Origin: Sepiola atlantica
Taxonomy: Eukaryota; Mollusca; Cephalopoda; Sepiida; Sepiolidae
Reading direction: 5' to 3'
Assembly: GCA_963556195.1 (NCBI GenBank)
Contig: OY744533.1
Coordinates: 44,128,413 to 44,192,412, forward strand
Length of the DNA stretch: 64,000 nucleotides
Below, piece after piece: positions 58,150-64,000 of this stretch. The notes under the pieces were generated by a model. The model was not told where the DNA came from and did no database searches. It worked only from the letters and a program-made list of their open reading frames with translations. Each line of letters begins with the position of its first letter. Positions within the stretch are counted from its first letter, which is position 1. A program made the translations under genes and the position numbers.

Positions 58150-58640
58150 GATGTTGCTGAGTGAAAGTCATTACGTGCGCCTGCCTTTCTTGGGTCCGAG
58201 TTCAAGGCCCTTTACAAACCGTTTTGGAAGGCCGTATTTATCTACAAAAAGAGAGACAAAAGATATAATTGTGGTGAAAAAAAACAAAATGATTCAACCA
58301 CAACACATGCGGAAATGAAAAAAACAAAAGACTGGGAAATAAATTTATTGGATGAAAAGAAGAAATGTGATGCATTGTGGGAAGACGGCATAATCACGTT
58401 GACAGCGATTCCTGTTAGATGACCAAAGTCAAGCAATTGGCTGTACTAAATAGAAATACCACATGCTGTTTGTCTCGGCATTGTTTCTAGTTATCTTGGA
58501 CTTTTCCTTGCCACTGGAATCAAGCAATGCCTATTCAGGAGAGGTGCGGATGTGGATTGTGCAACCCTTGCTTCACAATAGACACCCTTACAGGGGGCAT
58601 CCATTGTTAATCGAGACTGAATGGAGGTCTATAAAGGCAA
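58150..58640 (+). repeat. SINE fragments
   Basis: A tRNA-like B-box (CCGAGTTCAAGGCCC, 58196-58210) occurs near 58200. At 58542-58582, AGGTGCGGATGTGGATTGTG then CAACCCTTGCTTCAC matches 6796-6835 (inside the first Helitron) nearly base for base. Boundaries are not resolved. Confidence 0.5.
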
Positions 58641-58714
58641 TGAGTTGGTGGCATTTCAGAGAGAAAAAGAAACGCACAACAAATTATTAAGAAAAAATAA
58701 TTTGGAATTTTCAA

Positions 58715-58770
58715 CGTTTCAGCCGATGTAATCTTTGACTTTCTTCAGATGCATCTTTTCAAACTTGAGA
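58715..58770 (-). repeat. Hammerhead-like relic motif
   Basis: The minus strand shows GCATCTGAAGAAAGTC, GATTACATCGGC and TGAAACGTTG, a well-preserved solitary copy of the motif pair at 28357-28675. Confidence 0.55.
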
Positions 58771-59039
58771 ACCTGTACAGAATTTCGAACTGAACCCATT
58801 ATTTAGTAATCCACAGGAGTAGATTGTTTTTGGCAGATGTGTAAATGATGATATTATTCTTAGTTATTATTTACTTGTAGTAAGGATTGAACCACAGATT
58901 ATCAGAACTGATTCTATCTGTTATATGGACAATTCTAGTATAGATTTTTGAGAGCTTTAAGCCTAATCTTGTTTTGAATGTGTAGTATTATATATATTAA
59001 TTTTTTTATGTACAAAAAAGTAATCCATGGACACGTGTT
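58771..59039. other. Non-coding interval
   Basis: Nothing recognised. Confidence 0.5.
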
Positions 59040-59155
59040 TCTGGCTATCAGTTGTCATCAGCATGGCTAACCTGGGCAAGGATTGAACCCTCGATGTTAA
59101 TGTCTATAGTCTGACGTTTTACCATCAGGCCATGACACCTTGCCCGAAATATGGA
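59040..59155 (-). repeat. tRNA-derived SINE (minus)
   Basis: The minus strand reads GGCAAGGTGTCATGGCCTGA then TGGTAAAACG (A-box-like) and GAGGGTTCAATCCTTGCCC (B-box). The cloverleaf is incomplete, because the acceptor and T-stem segments overlap, so it is a SINE head, not a tRNA gene. Confidence 0.65.
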
Positions 59156-59330
59156 CGATAAAAACCAACACTGTTCTATCGCCAGTAAAAACAATAACAA
59201 AAAACTATGTAACTTAATGAAAAATCGTACATATTTTGGGCAAGATTTTAGATATATATATAATAAAAATTTTAAATATAACATTTTTATTAACACAGAT
59301 TTTGTAATAGCTTGATAGCATAGCCGGAAT

Positions 59331-60804
59331 AAAAATATTTTAATTTTATGAAAACCACATCAAATGTAGGGAACAAATTTTCACAGATTCACTAAAAAAC
59401 AGTTTATTCGCATACAATTGTTTCGGCCTACCTCAATCACATATCTCCTCATGATATACTTAATTTTCAAAATTCATGAAGCATTAATTTTTCCTGTAAG
59501 ATATATCATCAGTGCTCATAAAAGCGGTCAACCCTAGCGATAATAGAAAACTCAAATGTAAACAATAGATAATACACAGATTACTTTAAAAAAAAAAAAA
59601 TTTTAAGGAATAAACAAGAAATACAAAATCTAAATAATATTATTATTCTAATATAGCGTAAGCTTAGAATAATAGCAAAACTAAAAATCGTGGAATGGAT
59701 ACTATCAAACGCAAAGTTTGTTTATAATTCCTGACCAGATGTTGACTCAGCACATTATATAAAGTATAACAGTCCATTATAATCTTTAGATTAAAAAAAT
59801 ATTATGAAAGTGGTAATTAACAAAATAATAAATAGGTTTAAAAGTATTATATTTTATTTTCAGTCCATGAAGACATAACAGAAATCGGTCAGATAAATAA
59901 CGAAAATAGAAAACACATAGATGTAAATATTTATATTTTTCAAAATAATTTTTAAATACATTAAGATATAAACAAGAAAGATAAAATTTATATAACTATT
60001 ATTGTCATAGACCGTATTCTAGTAAAGCTTAGAATAATTGAACAAGTTATTCGTGGAACAGATCGTGTTAATGGAAAAGTTTGTTTATGGTTTGCTGACC
60101 TGATGTTGAATCGGCATGTGACCATTATAAAACAAGGCAATGATGAACTCGGAAGAAGAAGCATGAACAAAAAACGAGTCAAAAAGAAAAAATTAAAGCA
60201 TAGAAGAAAGAAAAAAAGGTGAAAACCCACACACTAGCAGTTAGTTAAAACATCTTTTATTTGAGTGAATTTACAGTGAACATCTTCACCGATGGTTAAC
60301 AATTAAAGCAATCACGCTGGACGGATAACGCACAGGGGATGAAGATGCCACGATTCATATTTAAGAATATTAATTTCCCCATTGAATAATCGGAAAAATA
60401 AATGAAAAACAAAATATTGTATGGTAATAATATATAGCAAAACAAATAAAAAAAATAAATGAAAAACAAAATATTGTATGGTAATAATATATAGCAAAAC
60501 AAATAAAAAAAATAAATGAAAAACAAAATATTGTATGGTAATAATATATAGCAAAACAAATAAAAAAATAAATGAATGCTGATTGCAATTCGTTTTTTCC
60601 CAGCCTGGAGGATTAACCTTTTTTATAAGCACTGATGATGTATTTACAGAAAAATGAATGCTTCATGCATTTTGAAAATTATTTATATCATGAAATATGT
60701 GATTGAGGTAAGCTAAAACAATTGTATGCGAATAAACTGTTCTTTTAGTGAATCTGAAAATTTGTTCCCTACATTTGATGTGGTTTTCATATTAAAATAT
60801 TATA
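59331..60804. mobile_element. Foldback element with ~190-bp inverted arms
   Basis: Arms 59331-59520 and 60623-60804 are inverted copies. Each contains GCACTGATGAT at its inner edge and GTGATTGAGGTAGGCCGAAA then CAATTG. Between them are an imperfect direct duplication (59606-59763 and 59970-60137, sharing AAGCTTAGAATAAT and AAAGTTTGTTTAT) and a 57-bp triplicate. No transposase was recognised. Confidence 0.75.
60397..60572. repeat. Three tandem copies of a 57-bp unit
   Basis: AATAAATGAAAAACAAAATA recurs at 60397, 60454 and 60511. The period of 57 keeps reading frames open on the minus strand, giving spurious 70-106 codon frames of Phe/Ile/Tyr-rich sequence. Confidence 0.93.
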
Positions 60805-61039
60805 TATATATATTATTGTGTTCTAATCTACTGTTTATGATTATTGGTTCCCATATTGCATTCAATTCTATACTAGGTCTACTTAAGAGGCCATTGTCGC
60901 CCAACATCTGCGCTGCATCTTTGAGACGTCTTACTATCTATTGATGTTCTCTGCCTATAATTTTGACGTTTATCAAGAGCAGATGGTTTTCCTTTTCCCT
61001 TGATATGTGGTCGACTCTACCCAACAGAAAAGAATCCCA

Positions 61040-61115
61040 AAGTCTGAAAAGATACACCTGAAGATGGTCAGAATTATACCTGCTGAAACATGAAAATAAC
61101 AACCAAGATAAGAAT
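61040..61115 (+). repeat. Hammerhead-like relic motif
   Basis: GATACACCTGAAGATGGTC then CTGCTGAAACATG and AAGAATAGTAGTCTGAATAA, a diverged copy of the right arm at 28592-28675. Confidence 0.5.
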
Positions 61116-61264
61116 AGTAGTCTGAATAATCCAAATAAATTGTAAGTGTAAGAAAACAGAAATTTCTTTTTAGTGGGTACACAGTCTTTCTGTACCTGAT
61201 GCTCTATTTCGCAATTACATAATAAAAATAATTAAATCTTACATCATAGTGGTAACACTGGACA

Positions 61265-61269
<5 letters not shown>

Positions 61270-61302
<33 letters not shown>
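61270..61302. repeat. TA microsatellite
   Basis: Pure (TA)n of about 33 bp. Confidence 0.95.
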
Positions 61303-61305
<3 letters not shown>

Positions 61306-61859
61306 ATACTAAATGTGAGTTCATCAAGTGTTTTTTCAATATACTTTAATGACACAAAATGCTAAAATATACTGTAATTCTAGGATTAAGTTATGAAAAA
61401 AATAATTCTGTTTTAATTGTTCTAATTAACCGTAATTTATAATTAACTGAACAAGTCACCAACTCTCTCTTAGCTATCTATGTATTTATCTTACTCCTCT
61501 CACTCTATGTTGATTCAACCACTCTCAAATATTTCTGTGAGCATTTAGAGAAATAGTGACTCTTCTAAGTGTGCTCATCTAATTTACATGTGTCTGCACA
61601 CACCACAAACACATAGGTAAATTAGATGGCAAAATAAACCTATTTATATAAGAATAATACTACTACTACTATATGAAAATAAAAAAGAAACCTATTGTTT
61701 TTAGTTATGCAAAAAGAATGCCTTAACAGTGGTTTAGCGTTGTAACTCAACCGGTTACAAGTACGTCTAGTAAAGTTAACCTTGGAATTGATTTTTAATA
61801 GTATTTGCTGCTTTTTTGTTGACACTAGGAAATACCATTAAATAAAACCGGGAAAAAGA
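61303..61859. other. Non-coding interval
   Basis: Nothing recognised. Confidence 0.5.
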
Positions 61860-61980
61860 AGTAAAGATAACCACAAAGTGAAAACTGTGACTTGTACAGG
61901 ATTCCAACCCGTGCTTCCAAAAGCAAAACCACCTAATGCAAGTGATGTCTTTGACTGCTGGAGTGACAAGCCACACGGTT
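61860..61980 (-). repeat. tRNA-derived SINE-like segment (minus)
   Basis: The minus strand carries GTGTGGCTTGTCACTCC (A-box-like) and GGGTTGGAATCCTGTAC (B-box-like) about 60 nt apart, the spacing of an internal Pol III promoter. Boundaries are uncertain. Confidence 0.5.
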
Positions 61981-63596
61981 AGAGAAAACTGAATTTGTAC
62001 AAATAACCCGCCTACCAAGTTCTGCGGTAAATCTTTGTTTACGTTTTTACTAGCGGAGTAACCATAGGCTGGAATCCTGTCAGTCATTTTTCATTTGGTG
62101 ATTTTCTTTGTTTATTACCACATATATATATATATATATATATAAATTTATAAAGTTAGGTATATTTATATATTTGTATGTACAGGATTCAGTTCTAAAT
62201 TAATGAACCTATCATTATGAATTTTAGAACACAGTTGCTAGGCATAAATGGTTATAATGTGGGTTACATTTAGTTTTATGCAAAGGGGGTGGAAGCTATT
62301 TGTGAAAATTCAAATACCTTCGATTTGTGAAATATTAGCATTAAGTATTGGACATCAATCAATAGATATTCCCCAAATTTCAGTTTCTTTGGAGAATTTT
62401 AAAGGGTTTTTACCGGGCATGATATGGGCACAACCTCTCATTTAAAATTCAAATATATTGAATTTCACCGATAGTCATTAAACACTTATTAAGCACATTC
62501 CCTGGATTTCAATTTCTTCTTAAAACCCCTTAAGCTTTAGCCTTAAATTTTAAACATTTTCTAGAATGAATATCATGTAATGGTGTGATACTATGCAATT
62601 CGGAGATGAGGCGAGCAGATGGCCGCAGACCAGAAATGAGTTGACGAGCGACAAGAATTATGTCTCGACAGACAACTAGCAACTGACAACATTTGGGGGT
62701 CCTTTTCTACGCTGACTATATCGCATAACTCAGAGCACGACTGATTTATACACAATGGATCGGAGTTTGTGTTCTTTCTTGTGAGTTTGCATTTTGTTTT
62801 TCTCAACTTATAAACCAGTGGTTGCCAGAGCGAAGAATGACAGCCAGAATGAAAGATGAAGGTGAACAGAAAACCACGGCACATAACGGGGGTCAGCGGC
62901 AATTATCAAGAGGGACAGCATGATTGTACAATGAATTTTGGTCAAAATTGGAATAAGGATTCTAGACATAAGGTTTAGTATCATTATATCTTGATTTTCA
63001 TCTTCATAAGTGGTGCAAAACTGTTCTGTTTGGGGAATTAATTTTACCCATCCGGCAGCAGGTATTCTTCTAATATGTGTGTGTGTGTGTATATATATAT
63101 ATAATTTGCTTGCTGAGATAAGAACTATCTATCAGACACAACTGCTGTGACCCTCCCTCATTTTAGGAAATAGATTCTTCACAAAATTAACTGAAATGTG
63201 TCCTTCAAACGGCAAATGCTAAAGTCTACAGAAGAAACCGTAATGAATCCTTACAAATACAATACAGACTAAATCGTTTTTCTCTTAGCAAGACAAACAA
63301 TTAGAGAAAAAGTCAATTTATTATTTTGACTGGACATTATTTTGGCAACAAACCAATCAATTAGCAAAAAAAAGAAAGAGGAAAAGAGATGAGAAACAAT
63401 GCCATTTCGAAATGAATAGAAAAAAAAGAAACAGGTGTAAAAGAATTTGTCTTTGTTCCAAAGAAAATACAATTTTGTAAATGAATCAAAGATTTTGTGA
63501 GATAAAAAAGCAGCAAAGATTTAATCTTAAAAAAAAATATTACATAATACCAGATAACATAGTTCATGATATAAATGAAATAGCACACACACACAA

Positions 63597-63639
<43 letters not shown>
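61981..63639. other. Non-coding interval
   Basis: No supported gene. 62590-62905 is less AT-rich and has a 103-codon minus frame without recognised domains. TA/TG microsatellites lie at 62121-62144, 63075-63103 and 63600-63639. Confidence 0.45.
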
Positions 63640-63640
<1 letters not shown>

Positions 63641-63880
63641 TAGCAAAAGCTATCCGACCCCCGGGCAGCAATTTAAATGATTACGTGTTAACACCATGGA
63701 AAACAGAAAGAAAGAAAAACAAATATTTTAGAATTTTAGAGTGAGGGATCAATTGTATATATATTTAAGATAAATGTATTTTTTTTAGGGAACTTAACAA
63801 AAAAAATTACCACTAACCCTAAGTCCGAGTGGCAGGGTCATAAAATAACACATAATCTCCTAAAAAATGCAGTGGATTTA
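63640..63880 (-). mobile_element. Helitron-like 3' end, family B, with M2 arm
   Basis: CTAGCAAAAGCTATCCGACC at 63640 directly abuts a TA microsatellite. On the minus strand a hairpin (CCCGGGG region) precedes GCTAG and then T. The M2 arm (TAACCCTAAGTCCGAGTGG, 63813 region) lies about 150 bp into the element, as in 50720. The 5' end lies beyond what can be fixed here. Confidence 0.6.
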
Positions 63881-64000
63881 ACTTCTATAACGAAAAAGAA
63901 TTTAGTTAATGCTCTAATACTGGCCCGAAAAATTGAATTTATATACGAAAATTTTCCCCATTTTAAATTATAAAATAATTGTTATTTTTTCTTTTCTTCT

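Noticed and set aside
59040..59155. tRNA gene on the minus strand
   Set aside because: A and B boxes are present, but no complete cloverleaf can be drawn; this is a SINE head.
60296..60632. Minus-strand frames of 72-106 codons that look like a membrane protein
   Set aside because: They are a 57-bp tandem triplicate translated in three frames; the hydrophobicity comes from AT-rich codons.
62591..62902. 103-codon minus-strand ORF as a gene
   Set aside because: No domain, no convincing splice or promoter context and no repeat match; it cannot be supported from sequence alone.
1..64000. CRISPR arrays, bacterial operons or phage genes
   Set aside because: The introns with GT-AG borders, SINEs and LINEs show an animal genome; the tandem repeats have no spacer structure.

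Overview
The window is eukaryotic and animal. It is AT-rich and contains one intact, intron-bearing host gene surrounded by transposable elements and their relics. The mix points to a lophotrochozoan, probably a mollusc and plausibly a cephalopod. It includes Penelope-like elements, Helitron ends, Tx1- and CR1/RTE-like LINEs, a decayed Ty3/gypsy element, snRNA- or tRNA-derived SINEs, many foldback MITEs, and long TA/TG microsatellites beside Helitron ends. The taxon is an inference; no species marker was recognised.

Layout. 1-3182: 3' half of a Penelope-like element (PLE) between ~0.9 kb inverted arms. 3516-4120: a MITE. 5271-7325: microsatellite, then a complete non-autonomous Helitron (5821-7170) with an internal minisatellite. 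7541-13387: SINEs and a Tx1-clade LINE whose 5' end is fused to the 5' end of U2 snRNA. 13889-15874: two foldback elements, the first with an 8-bp target duplication. 16764-18957: two possible LTR or promoter-like regions. 19379-20860: a second complete Helitron. 21690-24880: a decayed Ty3/gypsy element (minus). 24890-29280: Helitron, foldback and reverse-transcriptase relics. 30897-32526: a second, better preserved PLE (minus). 32612-33590: palindromes.

The host gene is a DNAJA1-type (type I HSP40) co-chaperone on the plus strand. A candidate promoter with a heat-shock-element core (34780-34870) and a non-coding first exon ending at 35079 precede a ~6.9 kb intron. Five coding exons (42003-45043) encode a 401-residue protein with a J domain, four zinc-finger cysteine pairs, a C-terminal domain and a CaaX-like end (CASH). 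The 3' UTR starts at 45044 and holds a ~50-bp inverted repeat that would form double-stranded RNA.

From 46900 to the end there is no further intact gene. The stretch contains SINEs, MITEs, Helitron 3' ends, a decayed CR1/RTE-type LINE (53370-54415, minus) and a foldback element with internal tandem repeats (59331-60804). Two themes recur. Short motifs are shared across loci: a Helitron terminal hairpin followed by CTAG, a CTGAAGA/CGAAAC motif pair like a hammerhead ribozyme core, and a U2-derived head carrying the same extra A. Inverted repeats are unusually dense.
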